NCBI RefSeq assembly: GCF_030272615.1
Contig: NC_081410.1
Span: 575,448,263 to 575,512,262, forward strand
Direction of reading: 5' to 3'
DNA: 64,000 bases
Source: Cryptomeria japonica
Taxonomy: Eukaryota > Streptophyta > Pinopsida > Cupressales > Cupressaceae
Under the pieces are notes generated by a model that was given only the letters and a program-made list of their open reading frames with translations, had not been told where the DNA came from and did no database searches. Positions 33,183-46,458 of this stretch are shown piece by piece; position 1 is the first letter of the stretch; the number at the start of each line of letters is the position of its first letter. Made by a program: the position numbers and the translations under genes.

Positions 33183-34859
33183 TCAAAAAGCATTAGGAGT
33201 TGGTTTATCGGACTCAAAGTTGGTTGATATTCGAGATAACATTGCATGGTATGTTTCAGATTTGCTTTCAGCTTTAGCTATATATTTTGCAATATATTTG
33301 ATCACAACATCAATTGAGAGAATAGGTTGGCAATCTACATTGGCTCTCCATATTGATAGTATAAATGGGTTGTGAAGATTTAGGCGGTCATCATTGCGAG
33401 CAGGGGTGTGCGTAGGTTGGCCATTTGCATCATTAGAAAGAGATGATTTTTCTTTAATGCTCCAAGGGGCTTTATAACGACACACAAGAGATGTCCCCTT
33501 CCTACGAAGGTAGGTTTGGATAGTACACTTTGTATGTCTTTGAACATAATTGGCCAATTCACAATAGTCAATGGAAGGATCACTTGACAGTATCATGCTT
33601 GTGTCCATCAAGCAAGGGTTGTCAACAACGGATTAGTGGAACACTTGGTTTCTCAATTCAAGACTTTGTGGGTTCCATGCAGAGACATATTTATCAATGT
33701 AAGCAAGTGCATTTTATACTGATTGAATGTTATTCCATTGTAATTTCCCAATGTCAGGTGCTTGTGATAGCCAGAGGAAACCATGGATATGTGCAGAGCC
33801 TCTATGTTGCCATTCATACCTGGGAAATAATTTTTTTAGAAAAAAACAAACAAAAAAAAGAAGAGTAAGAGTTGATGGTAAAAGTAGAAGGTTGCAAAAG
33901 TTATACCTATACCAGTAGTCATTTGCGCCAAGAAGTTTTTCCAACACTTCTTCACGAAATGCAGTAAACCTGTGATGCATGTACATTGCAGTAAGGTGTG
34001 GATTTTGAACTATATTTTGTAACTTCCACCTAGCTGTTGCATATGGATTTGTAGGTGTGGTGGATGACATGATATTATGCAAGTCTTGCCATTTTGTATC
34101 AGCTGCACTGAGTGTGAAAAATAGAGTTGGACAACCAATTTGGATGACCATGTCTATAAGTTCCCCTCTACGTTGATTCCAGAATGGTTTTGATCCATGA
34201 ATTGATGAGCTGAAGCGCATTAGTTGATCTGCAAGTTTGTCATTAGGCAAGTCCTTTAATTTATGACGAAGACCAAAAATTGTTATAGGCATTGAATCAT
34301 CAAGTTTTTTGTGGACAAATACAGCTGCAGTGGCTTGACTTCTATGATGCATAAGTATATTCAATATGAAGTACCTAAACCTTGGGTGTTGACCAAACCT
34401 ATTATCATGGTATCTTAAAAGATGGAGAGCATACTCATGTAGCTTAACTTCTTTGAGATGTTGTTGTTTGAATGCAGCTATACCTTTAGGGAACAAAGTA
34501 GGGAATGACATTACAAACAATCCTTCAGTAGTGTATTCATTTATAGGAGATGGGGAAATGGGTGGCCATTGAACTATAGGAGTTGGGCGTCCTTTCCCTA
34601 GTTGTCGTAAAGAGCACACTTCTTTGACCTCTCGCCGTGCAGGTGGAAGATTTACGACAAATGAATTTGTCATTTGCAAGTTCTCTATCAATGGATCATC
34701 CTCTGTAACATCTTCTTGCATGGAACACAGATCAAAGGGATCGGGATATGAAGTTGTTGCATATAGCAAGTTAGATATATTGGTGGGGTTTATGGGTAAA
34801 GATGCTAATGCTAATTCATCTAATTCTTCATCTTTGTAGTATGGGTCATATGAAATCTT
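33183..34859 (-). pseudogene. Helitron Rep (HUH endonuclease) domain
   Basis: The Helitron_like_N domain starts around FVMSFPTLFPKG and continues with RDNRFG-type and GSKPFW segments, IQIGCPTLFFTLSAADTKW and LLGANDYWYR. After a likely 87-bp intron (33820..33906, GT...AG, rejoining the frame at an Arg codon) come the HUH motif in QHRGSAHIHGFLWL and the paired tyrosines in IKYIAKYIAKAE near 33290. These residues would cut and rejoin single-stranded DNA during rolling-circle transposition. The stretch 33183..33819 is open; a frameshift follows near 33200. The frame connects upstream to the N-terminal region through a TAA near 34917. The domain is well preserved, but the gene as a whole is broken. 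Confidence 0.88.
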
Positions 34860-35582
34860 ATATTGTAATGCCTCATGGACACATCCTCTACTAACATAGA
34901 AGTTGTATTGTTGTTAGCCAGTGTTTACCTTGTTTACTATTATCATGTCTAGTCCATCTATACGCCTGGGCAAGTGGGATGCAATTGAAGAAATATCTTG
35001 AGGAAAACAAATAGTGTGGCCACTATATTTTAGTTGGCCTCCTCTTGCATAGGTAACTTGAAGGACAGGGCTAATCCTTGCTATCAACATCTCCTCAACT
35101 TGGGTTAGTATTTGCAAACATTGAGGTTGCTCACCAAGGTCCATGTTGTTCCAATTTGAGTAGCGGTGCCCTTTTTTTTCTGTTGTGCATCGGTAACAAG
35201 TATTAATTCCATTAAATACTTGGGTTTTAATTCCTAGATATCTCTCCATACAAATTGGACATGTTGAAATATTTGAAAGCTTGTCCAATTTTGAACGAAA
35301 GTTGTTTCTAGCAATCCAATATTTTTGACAAAATTTTGGGGGGCTATGGATTTCAGCAATTGGGGTAGGTTGGCTTGTATGTTGGGTTTGGGGCACATGT
35401 GTTTCTAGATGATTTGGAAAGTGGGGAGTTGATATTGTGGATGTGGAGGCCTCGCCAACAAAAATGTGTCAGGTTTCTCGTCTTCTTTTGTTAAGAATAT
35501 TTTTCCTTCCATGGTACCTTGCGCGTTGCATTTGATTTCGATGAGCACATCTTTTTGCCACTGTATCATTTTGTATTTCCAT
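34860..35582 (-). pseudogene. Helitron N-terminal Cys-rich region (DUF6570-like)
   Basis: A likely start ATG at 35582 opens a frame that hits a TGA near 35468 and then runs to 34914. It contains a zinc-finger-like CPICMERYLG with a later CYRC, then LTQVEEMLIARISPVLQV, GGQLKYSGHTICFPQDI and LPRRIDGLDMIIV. This Cys-rich block followed by the LTQVEEMLIAR segment regularly precedes the Rep domain in plant Helitron proteins. I name DUF6570 from memory of that arrangement. Confidence 0.75.
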
Positions 35583-36148
35583 GGCACATTGTGTTGAGAA
35601 TGAAAGCAATATGATCTATCTGTGAATGAAGATATATGAAATATAAATATATAACAAATCAATAATTTGAATTGAAGACATGTATCTATTTGCAAGAGTG
35701 GTTTAAAAATATTGATATACCAAAAAAAGTGCAAGTGTAATGTGAAATAGCATATGAAATCACTGTATAGAAACTTGTGAGATTAATTGTTCGAAAAAAG
35801 AGATTTTGATCATAAATGAAAATAATACAACATATGTTGATTTATATATATGTTTATTTGAGGTTGATTTTTTTTACATATATAGAATGTTTGCATTAAT
35901 TTTTTGTCTTGTGCTAATTAAAGTAAATTTAGAAGCATTATTTGAAGTAACATGACTAAGTACAATACATGATGATGACATAAAGACTTGTTTAAATACA
36001 TCTGTAAACATACCATAAATAATGCAAAATAGTTTGATATATATGTTTGACAAAAAATATCTTTACATATATGGACAAGTCAAATACATAATATTGAAAA
36101 AGATATATAAATTGGATACATGTCCATAAACAATGTCAAATGTAACTT
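35583..36148. other. Spacer between Helitron transposase and RPA genes
   Basis: AT-rich stretch with no reading frame of note. It would contain the transposase promoter and the 3' end of the RPA-like gene, both read on the minus strand. Confidence 0.5.
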
Positions 36149-37903
36149 TTAGGTAGGCTTAATGGCTGTAATAACAATGCTTTGTGTTTCATGGCCACCA
36201 AATGGAACCATTTTGATGTTCAGATCAAATAAAAATTGACAATCAATAACATTGCTCAATATAGGTTCCACAGCATTAGGTTCTGCCAGAAGAAGCTGAA
36301 AATCTTCTGCACCAACACCTAACAAGGTATTTGATGGTCCTTCAAATGCGGTAACTTTAAGAAGTTCACCTGTTTCATCTTGCAAGTCCATTTTAAGCAT
36401 GTAGCTAAAATCACATTCAGAGATATCAGTAGAACACTTTGGGCTTTGGAATGTGTTGGGTGAGCTTTGCACAACTTTTTTCTTACATTTTTTTTTGTCC
36501 ACGACTTGTGGACAAGAAAGGTAGTAAAAGTTGTCCAAGTGAAGTTTTGTAATATTGGCCTTCACACATACATTTTTTTTTTTTAGGAAAGCTTTCATTA
36601 GTAATAGATGTAATATCTATTGGTTTTTCAAATCTGTGGGGGGAAAGGTTGCTTTGTGACAATGAAATGTAGGGTTCGTCAAGCCCTTTCTTGGCATACC
36701 ATGTTTGTAATGTTGTGGTCTCCAACAAATCTGGATTGATTAAAAGTGCAGTTGAAAAGATAGTATCAAGTGATTTTCCATTCCAAGATATTATACGACC
36801 AGACTTGATCAAAAGAACATGAGGATTCGGTTCTAGGGACATTTCAAATATTTCTTTGCCCTCAATTTGACAGTGGCGACCCCAAAATGTAATATCTATG
36901 ATACAACTTGACATGTCTATGATTGTGGTAGTACATTTTATTGTCTCAGTGCCATCCCTTTTACGTATGGTTGAAGTAGGTGAGATGGATAAAACTATTC
37001 CAATGACATCTACAAGGGAATCAATAGGAAATGACTATAGGGAATCTATGCTCTTAATGTGGAAGCTATGCTTGGGTATGGTAGAGTCTATGCATGTGGA
37101 AGGACTTACTGTGGAAGAGTTGTGGAGGATTATTTCAAAAGGGTTTGTGGAGGAAATATATTTTGTGTTTGCCACTTTAATATGACCGTTGGAGATCACA
37201 TAAAGACTACCAGAGTGAATAACATGGTAAAAGCTATCAACAAGTTCATTAAAACAAGTCACATGTATTTCAAAACCTAACATGTCTACAAAATCAAATC
37301 CAAAAACTTTCCCGTCGTGACCTACATTTTTAAATTCGTGAATAGGGGTTTTTGCTAATGCTCGACCTTCAATGGACCATTGTTTGTGATATGGGGTCAA
37401 TATTTTAATTGGAATAATTGGGAAAGGGTTCAATGGGTCTTCAGAACTATTTGATGGAAGGTAGGCAATAACTTGTAGGAGTGGAGTTGGAGATCCAATG
37501 ATTGCTGTGTTATTTGAAATAATGTTTAAGCTAACAATTATAATAGCCCTGCAATAAAAATGAGATGTTTATTTAGTAAGGAGGTCTATAAGAACAAACA
37601 AGAATGAAAAAATAGTATTTGGAAAATGTTGACATATGTGTATTTGTCGAACATCTTGCAAGAATATTCTGTAAGGCAGAGAATAGAGCCCGTGACTAAA
37701 GCTTCTTCCAGAACAAGATTGTTCATTTGGTCAAGAAGTAATGTTAGATGGGTGTGCATACCATCAGAGAGTTGTATTCGATATTTGACATTTGTAGAAT
37801 GGGGTTATTGAATGGAATGTATTGCCGTAACTTGTAAAGAAGGGTCAACAAGAGACATGCCTGCAAGGATGTCTTCTATGGCATTTGCAGTTAACGTTGC
37901 CAT
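36149..37903 (-). pseudogene. RPA1-like single-strand DNA-binding protein of Helitron
   Basis: From ATG at 37903 the first exon (to about 37653) encodes an RPA70N-like domain (ANAIEDILAGMSLVDPS, YRIQLSDGMHTHLTLLLDQ) with one TAA. A likely intron, 37549..37652, uses GT...TTGCAG and restores the frame. Then follow OB folds A and B (IKILTPYHKQWSIEGRAL, GKVFGFDFVDMLG, IHVTCFNELVDSFYHVI; IDITFWGRHCQIEG) and a C-terminal RPA1-like domain to 36149 (YMLKMDLQDETGELLKVTAF). A frameshift falls at a homopolymer near 36575. Frames also break between 36914 and 37035. Plant Helitrons often carry such genes, probably to protect the displaced strand. The intron and domain order indicate a captured RPA1 gene now broken. 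Confidence 0.82.
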
Positions 37904-38677
37904 CATTCAATTCAAACTAAGTGGAAGTTATAGGCCTGTGAATAAGTTGAAAATATGACAATTAGGTTGTGACAAAGAAGTTGCGGTCAACATGTAGTTG
38001 AAATTGAGTGGGAATAGCATGTTTGTTTACATAAATTGAAATATGTTAATTTTCTTTTTTCTACAAATTTAGTTTTCAAAAAAGAAGTCTTAAAAGTAGT
38101 ATTCAAGTTGAGATTGATTTGTTTGAAAAAAAAAAGTGTTTTAACGGTTGTTGAATTTATCCACCAATGTTTCCTTTTTATTTTTAACTATCTTTATAAA
38201 CTATTTCTAATTAAAACATGGAGAGTATATAATGAGTTTTATACATCTCATTAAACATTGAAACAAACTTGTAACACATATTTTGTAAAGTATTCCTTGT
38301 GATACAACTCATCTAGGCTATCTATAAACTATTTAGTTCAAAAAATAAAGTTTTAAGATACATCAATATGAATCGGTACATGAAGTAAACTTTTTGAAAA
38401 TGTTTTGTAAAAAATATCTTTCTAAATTTGATGAGTGTTTGAAGCTCAAAGAATCATATTATAGAAGACAATTTACATTGATGGATTAGGCATGTCACAT
38501 AATACCAAAATAAAAGTTTATTTATTTACTTATGTCGATAATTTACATTGATAGATTACATAGGTCACATAATACCAAAATAGAAGTTTGTTTAGTTACT
38601 TTTTAGTATCTCTATTGATAGTTGTAGCTGAAATATAAGTGTATGGTGATTACATTGTGAGAAGCTAAAATAGCTAA
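37904..38677. other. Spacer upstream of the RPA-like gene
   Basis: AT-rich with no gene recognised. A tandem duplication of about 67 bp lies at 38469..38602 (TTACATTGAT...CACATAATACCAAAATA in both halves). Confidence 0.5.
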
Positions 38678-39100
38678 TCAAATATATTTTAAGTATGCCT
38701 CATATGCATCAATGAAAAAGGAGGCAGAGGAGTCTTTATCACTTGAATAGTGTCGGTGACAGTACATCTCCTTTAGGAAAGTGAATAGCTCATCTGATTG
38801 ACTGTAACTAGCTTGGAATGTTGACAAACTCTCCTGAAGTTTTTCAATATCCAATTCTTCCACAAGAGGTGTTGATTGACATGTATGTTTGAATTTATGT
38901 ACAATATCATGACGGCTACTGGACACAATTGAAGCAAGATTTTGGACATCAGTTGCAAGACTCTCTGGTTTATTCACAGAAAAACATGATTTTGCTGGCA
39001 TGGTTGTGATATCCATTTGCAATAAAGGGCTTTCAATACTTTTGGTTGCATCTCCAATAGACAGTTCAATGATACCATCACGATTTGTATCTTTGGCCAT
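38678..39100 (-). CDS. Unknown 140-aa protein, possibly Helitron-borne
   Basis: The frame MAKDTNRDGIIELSIG... is open for 140 codons and has ordinary protein composition (acidic, Ser-rich, helical C-terminus with EMYCHRHYSS). Just upstream, CCTATCAG followed by GAAATGG looks like a splice acceptor, so the longer 176-codon reading probably runs into intron sequence. I recognise no family. It lies about 780 bp upstream of the RPA-like gene on the same strand and may be a passenger or accessory gene of the Helitron, or an exon of a host gene. Confidence 0.4.
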   Translation of the reverse strand: MAKDTNRDGIIELSIGDATKSIESPLLQMDITTMPAKSCFSVNKPESLATDVQNLASIVSSSRHDIVHKFKHTCQSTPLVEELDIEKLQESLSTFQASYSQSDELFTFLKEMYCHRHYSSDKDSSASFFIDAYEAYLKYI

Positions 39101-42100
39101 TTCCTGATAGGAGTAAATTTGAAGAATGTATAAGTATGAAATAAATAAATAAAATAAGGATGGGGTAGCTATACTTTTTGTAAATTGAAACATAATGAAA
39201 TGTTTCAATATGAGTGTCCATGTTATTAAACTATAAAAAGTAAAAATTGAAATTCGAAATTATTTTTTAAAATGGAAATAACTATTTCAAATATAAATAA
39301 GTGAAGAATATAATTTCTATCTATTCAAATGTTGATGTGCAATAGTTATGTTGAACAGGTGTGCAAAGACAATAAGGAAAGAAGTGATCTATTTTTCAAA
39401 TAAAGTTGTGTATCACATAAGGTGTGTTGGTAGGATATTTAGTGAATGCTGTTATTTATTGAAGCCTCCATCAACATGATCTTAAGAAAGAAAGAAAAAA
39501 AAATCTCAAAAAACAAACACACTTTAGATTAACATATACCCAATAGAAAATAACTCTTAGGAAATCTGATTCCTCGAGAAGTTACAAATATATGTAGTAG
39601 AGAGATAGAGGAAGAGGGAGATAAAGAAAGAGATAGAGATAGATACATCCACAATTCAAATATTGTAATCAAGATTAACAATAATAGATAGTACCCATCA
39701 AAATATATATAATACAATTATATTTAATACTATATATTCTAATATATTTATGAAAATAAAATTAATTTTTTTAATAATATATTTATGTATTATATATATT
39801 TTAATATAATTATGAATTTTTTTTTTTAATATTATATTTATGTATTAAATATATTTTTTTTTAAATTTAAAAAAAATAAAAAAAGATAAATATATATAAT
39901 TAACTATTTATAAATTATATTTATTATTTGTATATATGTTATAATTAAACATTAATAAAATTAAACAACAAAAACATTTTAAATATATAATTTTATGATC
40001 TTATATAAAATATATACTAAATGTAATATATTTCTAATATAAATTTTATATAAACTAAATATATGATTGAGTTAATGATTAAATTAAATTTGATAATTTC
40101 CAATAAAAATATAATTAAATAACAAATATATTGATAATTACTTTATGTACAAATAATAAAAATGATATGTTAGTTTGGAAAACATAAACAAGGCACGTAT
40201 TTGCCTTACACATTCCATGTGCCCAAGTACTGCTTCTACAAGGGGTATCGTGACTTTGTTTTGAAGATTTTGAATTTATTGAATTACAATCTCCTTCAAG
40301 ATGCTCTGGTCTATACATTTTTATATACTAATCTAGGTTTGAAGCTTCAAATGAAATTTCTGTATTGAATTTGAGGTTACGATAATTAAGGAGTTTTAAA
40401 GTATCTAGAAATTTTGATTACATTCTAATGGCAGTGGTTGGCCAAATGCCATCAGGATAGCATGGACGGTTTGTTCAATCAACTTAAATTTCTATTTTCT
40501 GGTAAGGGTTTTGTGCTGTGTTTATCTGTGAGTCATTTTTTTTTTTGTTGGTTTTTCAATTTTACATAGGAAGAGGTGGAACAGAAGAAGGAAAAAGTAA
40601 AAAGGCAGAGGCAGAGCAAAAGGAAGCCACAAAATTCTTGTTTAAGGTAATTATTTTGATGTTTTATATTCTTTTGATGAGCATTTTCTGTGACTAGCAG
40701 TCCTGTTTTTTGAGTACTAGTTGTTGTTGAAGTTTCATTAAAAGGATTTTTTTTTGTTCTTCATATACTATAGCTGGAAACCCTCTATTCTTACCTACAA
40801 TATTTTATGCTATTAGAAATTTGGCATATATGCATCTCCAAACATGGAATGCATGTTTGTGTTTGTTATCTAACTTTTATTGAGGGAATTACATATGGTA
40901 AGACAAAAATTTGTCAGGTTTAAATGATGGTATAACCAATAAGCCTCCAGTAATAAACGTTTTACCATAAGTGAAAATATTGTAGTCTTGTTTGTTTTAA
41001 AAAATCTAGTTTGGTAACATTTTCCTAATTTCCTGCAAACTTCTTTGATTTTTTCTTCTCGCATTTGGACTTACTAGTGCTTCCTCGCCTATATTATTTG
41101 CTTTCCCTTATGTCCCATGATGCGAAGAATATTTAAATGAAAAATTTAGTCTTTAAATATTTGACCATTACTCTTTATTTATTTTTTTGCCATGAAAATA
41201 ATAGTAATAATAATATACTTAATATATTTTTTAAAACTAAAAAAGATGTACAGACATCACATATTTTATCTTAATAAAGTTTTATTACATATATATTAAT
41301 TTTTCCATACCTGCAAAATGAGTCTGTTTCATCCACACAATAGGTAATTTAAATTATTTCCATATGAATATTTGTAAAGAATTTAATGTTAAAATTTTAT
41401 CATAAATTATTTCCATATGAATATCTATAAACAATTTAATGTTAAAATTTTATTAACCTATATTTATATTATTAGTGGATTTATAATGTGTTCACTAGCA
41501 TTCAATAAATATAGAAGATATATATTTGTTATGTTTTTAGGAAGAATTTCATTTATTTAATTTCATTTATATATATATTTTTAAAATAATATTTTATTTA
41601 TATTGAAAATTATTATTTAAAATATATTTTATATTATAATAAAATTGATTAAATTGTAAAATAATTATATCTTATTTAAATTAAGTGATTAATGAATTTA
41701 TAATATTTTAGATTCAGTTTATGGCCTTCTCCACACTGATGGGAATAATGGTTAATATAGGCGTTTTGTCAATTTAAGAATGCTTGATTTTATGCCATCC
41801 TCCAAAATGATTCCAGATTTAAGGTCATGAACTTCAGTCTCCATCATACATTTTAAGCATTCTAAAGAGATCCTATGTAACTAAGTTGTTAGCTACATAA
41901 TATTAATAAGCTGATTTTAATAAAAATTGGAATTAATATCAGTATGCCAGATTATCATTAGGCATTTTAAGGGGAGGCTTTGTAGAATAAAGGGCCAAAC
42001 CATTATAAATACAGAGTACAATGATTTCAAATTTTGATATAAAATTCTGAAATGTATACTACTTATAAACAACCGTGAAATCCTTTGTAAGGAAAATGAA

Positions 42101-43999
42101 TGAATGTAAATAAGTTTTCATCCATGGACATAGACACTTGAGAAATAACAGATTGATGATTTATGCATGGCCCCAGTATGTATCAAAATTATTTCTAAAA
42201 CAAATGGGACCAGTGTTCTAAGCATGTCTAACATATGCTTTTCATATATAAAGACATCATATGAAGACACTAATGAAACAAAAAAAACTGAACCATAAAC
42301 TAACAGAATGGAGCTATAAAGTATAATAGTCATGGAAAATACCTATTTGATGACAAAGTGTTTGATGACAAAGTGTAACAGTAGCCTAACAAGTAAGTTA
42401 ATGAAAAGATGACAACAATACATCCCGAATTAAGCAATTAGGAAAATAATTTATAGGAAGAGGAACTAAATGAATAGATAAACAAAGAAAAGAGACTAAA
42501 ATACACATACAAAAATTACAAAACTGTAAAAACACAGAAATTACAAAACTGTAAAAACACAGAAATTACAAGTAAAATAAGGAACACCAAGATATTTGTA
42601 GCAATCCCAAGTCGGTTAGGCATTCGTATTGAATGGAAACCAACCACGACATCAATGTTGATGCACCCAATACAAGTGGGAAATAAAAAAATATTTAAAT
42701 AATAAATGGTGCTTTATTTGCTTCAGACAGAAGATAACACGAAGGTAATTTTCCTCGGGTAGATAAACAAAATGACTCAAATATTATTGTACTTAGCTTC
42801 CCTATTTTGTCAGCAATCATATCAATTTGTCAGCGGTCATATCAATTCGTATGTGCAAGTTGTGGTGATAATAATATCTCCATTACGAAATAATATCTCT
42901 ATTCGTAGAAAACAGCTTTTATATTATGAAATAATATCTCCATTTAACTGTGGAGGAGCTCATTTTGTTAAAAGATATACTAATTTTATTTTTTTACAGT
43001 ATATCAATATTTAATAAAATTTAAAATATATTTAAAAATGTATATAAATAGATTTTGAAATAAATTCATATTAAAAATCAAATATTTAAGAAATTAAAAT
43101 ACAATAAATATTAAACTTCATAAATTAATAAATAGTTAATAAATACAAATTTTAAAATTTCAAATAAAACTATTTTAAAAAATTTAATAGTAATATACTA
43201 ATTTTACAATTTATATGTTTTTTTAAAATTTAAAATATATTTAAAAATGTATGTAAATCGATAAAATTAAGTTTGAAATAAATCCATATTAAAATTCAAA
43301 TATCTAAGAAAAAATTAAAATACAATAAATATTTATGTGCGTTTTCTTTTTAGGGATAATAAAAAACAATTATATTTATCAAAAAATTATTTGATATTTA
43401 TATAAATTGAATAATATTATTATTAATTTTTCATATAATATATATTAAAATTAATTATTTATTATTGATTTGATATATTATAATATATTAATTATTTTGA
43501 TATATTATTTTTTTTTTGTTTTTTTGATCGATAAAAGATCAAGGTCAAAGAATTTTACTTCCATTCAGTATGGGCACCGGTAAGAAAGAATGGAGGGAAG
43601 AAAACCTCTAGTCTATCCCTCAAGGATAAAAATTAAGAATGAGTTAAATTATGATATATTATAATATAATAATTATTATAAAAATTAAAATTGACATAAA
43701 AAAATGAAGCATGTAATTTATTATTTATATATTATATGTATAATATATTATAATGATTAAAATCTATAATAACAAAAGTTCTTATTTATATAATATATGT
43801 ATAATATATTATAATTATTTAAATCTATAATAAGAAAAGTTCAAACGTAATAAGAAAATAAATGAATAGTAAAAAGGACAAGAAAGAATTATTTACTAAA
43901 ATCTTTTAAACTATTACTCTAAATCCCTTAGACATATATGCATATGGTTGAAAAATTCAGAACGACACGTCTTGGTGAAGTCACAAAACAGGGACCTCA
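39101..43999. other. Very AT-rich spacer with small tandem duplications
   Basis: No intact gene. Local duplications lie at 41345..41460 (about 58 bp), 42345..42380 (16 bp, TTTGATGACAAAGTG), 42510..42570 (about 25 bp), 43019..43330 (about 100-bp blocks at about 204-bp spacing) and 43722..43845 (about 60 bp). A short exon-like stretch at 40209..40318 on the minus strand starts MYRPEHLEGDCNS and ends at a GTAAGG donor; I recognise no family. Confidence 0.5.
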
Positions 44000-44089
44000 C
44001 ACTACTACACAATACAAGTGTTTAAGACAAAATATTAATGTTTAAATATTAGTTTCCCTGACAGGACTCAATTTGTGTAGATCAGGTTT

Positions 44090-44230
44090 TCCAGAGGACG
44101 ACACCCTTGATCAAGTTGATGTTGTTGATGGCAATCTGCGCACTTACTTCACCTTGGATAGAACGATTTCGAATTTTCTGCAGCTTTTCTATTAAATCAA
44201 GTGTTTTTGAAAATGTCACTGATTCGTTTA
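44090..44230 (-). other. Short coding-like stretch, unidentified
   Basis: The minus-strand frame of about 45 codons (TLDLIEKLQKIRNRS, then IQGEVSAQIAINN) has a protein-like composition unlike the AT spacer around it. It could be an exon fragment carried with the neighbouring PPR fragment. I cannot name it. Confidence 0.2.
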
Positions 44231-44723
44231 ATGTCTATCGCTCTGTGCACAGATCATGACAGACCCAGATGCCCCTAGTCCCAGGGACCCTGTTGGATGT
44301 GAGTATCTATACATTGGTATATTGCAATGCTTTTCACATGTCTTCTCATTCCGGGTTCATTCAAGAAATTAACCCTATTCAGCCGACCCGGTGACATTTA
44401 GTTAGGTATCAACACTTAACCCTATTAACCCTATTGATGATGAAATTTGCCCTTCTGTTCATTCACATAACTGATTGGTTTGGGTTTTTGCTTGGAATTT
44501 TTTCACATGTTGAAGAGATAGCATTTAATAATCTGCCTGGAGGAGTTACAGAGTGCAAAATTCCGAATGACCAGTCGCATAGATTAATTTGGCATTCACA
44601 ACTGTTTGTGGTACAAATATTTCTCCAGCAAGTTATTTTGAAATTATTGCTTTTCATTACACATGAAACCATCAAACTGTATCTTTCCAAATTCTAGGAA
44701 TCAATACTTCAAATTTCTATTCT

Positions 44724-45060
44724 CTAGCAAATATTGAATATTAAAAGTTCATGGATATCCATACCCTGTTCCAGGCTCACCAATTCGGCACATGCAGGAA
44801 GAACGCTTGCAAAAGTAAAAGTGTTGGATTGACAGCCTACTCCCTCACTGTGCATTTTATAATACACGTTCAAGGCCGCCTCAAAAAACCAATGCTTGGT
44901 ATAAGCTGAAATCATGGTGTTCCACGAAGCCACATCTCGTTGGGGAGTTGCATGAGAAAATTGCAGAGCCTCATCAAGGCTTCCATTCTGTACATATCCC
45001 GCAATCATTGAATTCCATGAGACCGCGTCTTTTTGAGGTAGTTTTCCTTTGATGATTTCT
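44724..45060 (-). pseudogene. PPR protein fragment
   Basis: About 110 codons cover roughly three pentatricopeptide repeats of the PLS type: KDAVSWNSMIAGYVQNG, RDVASWNTMISAYTKHWFFEAALNVYYKM and TFTFASVLPACAELVSLEQG. PPR proteins bind organelle RNA one base per repeat and usually have ten or more repeats. Here no start region, no signal and no E/DYW tail are present. The fragment ends in AT-rich sequence on both sides, so it is a broken or captured piece. Another plant PPR gene must be its source. Confidence 0.85.
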
Positions 45061-46458
45061 TTAACAAGTTTGCATAAGGTAATATGCCTGTTTAAGTCTC
45101 AGTTAGCTAGTTTTTTGTAGTTCTACGACTATCGATCTGTCACGGAAGCAATACCTATTCTTATGTCTGATCATAAGGAATGAAATGTTTGTTGGCAGCT
45201 ATTTTATGTCTATCACATCTTTCAATAAAGGCCCAAATATTGATGGAAAGGTACTTTTGAGATGTATAATTAGATCAGTGTTGATCCATCCATAGGCATT
45301 AATATGGTATACTACCAGCTAGAGAGATTACCCATGCTGGTAATTGTTCCCTCCTATGGATTTGCTAGAACTCATATCCACTATCACTACATTCCGTGCA
45401 TTGCCTCTCAATGACCACCACAGACCAGGTTCGAAAGGGCTTAGATTGATGCAAGCATGTTGAGTAACCAGATTTGAAAAGTTCAAAAAAAAGATTTATG
45501 TGTCCCACTAGCAAGGAGCGAATACGCCAAAATGGGCATCTAGACAAATAGCACTTATTAAAATGAGGTTTTATCTATTGCTTACATAATTTACTTCTTT
45601 TAGGGGACTACTTAGAGCTAATTAACAACAGAAAAAACTCTTTCATAGGAGCAACTAATAAGATCTATGTGAGATCAATCATCTATCTCAATCAATAGTA
45701 CAACCAACAATAATTCTATCAAACTCAACTAGCACTGATGGTGAAAGTTGTAACCAATATTTCCTGCTGAACCTGGCTTGAACTGGAAGCCAAACTCATT
45801 TCATCTTTTCAACTGATTCCGGATGAGAATACTAATAAAATAATTTTTCTTTTTTTTCAGTTCAATGTCTCACACTTTATCACTAGTTCCCTTTTGTTCT
45901 TTCTTTTGGTGACTTGAAATTAAAGATCTTTTTTTCAGAATCCATTGCGTTTATTTGTAATAATTTTGGTGCGTCCTCTTCTTTATGGCAATGCAGAGTC
46001 TTTTTTCTGAATTACATGCTTCTTGCCCTAGGATGAAGGCTCTACAGCTAGGTTCATGATTTCTTGGAGGTCATACTCAATTATTTTATTCACTTAGTTA
46101 TCAAGATTCATTTTATTGTATTTATTATTGCATGAAATTCATTGGAGGGATTGTCATGGGTGTTCTTTTTGAAGTGTTTATCTAAAGGACTGAAATCATA
46201 CTTGACCTTAAAATTATCACATCAACCAAACTTCAAGAAGGCCAAACTTTGAATCTGCAAACCAAAAAATTTAGATGCAGGTCAAAGAGTTTGGATGCAT
46301 TGACAGATCACGTTGAAGAATTCTTGAAATTGATGTCTTGTTGGTGTTGTAATGAATTCCAACTTGAATGATTTGCAAAATGCATGTGGAAAAGATAGAC
46401 TTTCTGTAGTTGTTTTTAATGAGGACTAGCATTCTACTTTCTCATGAGCAAAGTAATC
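45061..46458. other. Spacer without recognised gene
   Basis: Moderately AT-rich sequence between the PPR and GATA-like fragments. Short frames such as 45365..45547 show no domain. Confidence 0.5.

Larger units (their letters stand above)
10409..37903 (-). mobile_element. Helitron, split by nested LTR retrotransposons
   Basis: Minus-strand genes in order from the right are an RPA1-like gene (36149..37903), the Helitron N-terminal region and HUH Rep (32643..35582), and a PIF1-type helicase (32642 down to 10409). The helicase is interrupted by element A (11640..32310). These are the gene types carried by autonomous plant Helitrons. The limits given are those of recognisable genes; the TC 5' end and CTRR 3' end were not located. 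A small unknown gene at 38678..39100 may also belong to it. Stops, frameshifts and the insertion make it non-functional. Confidence 0.85.

Noticed and set aside
42772-43014. An 80-codon plus-strand frame
   Set aside because: It lies in AT-rich spacer with local repeats and has no domain or splice context.
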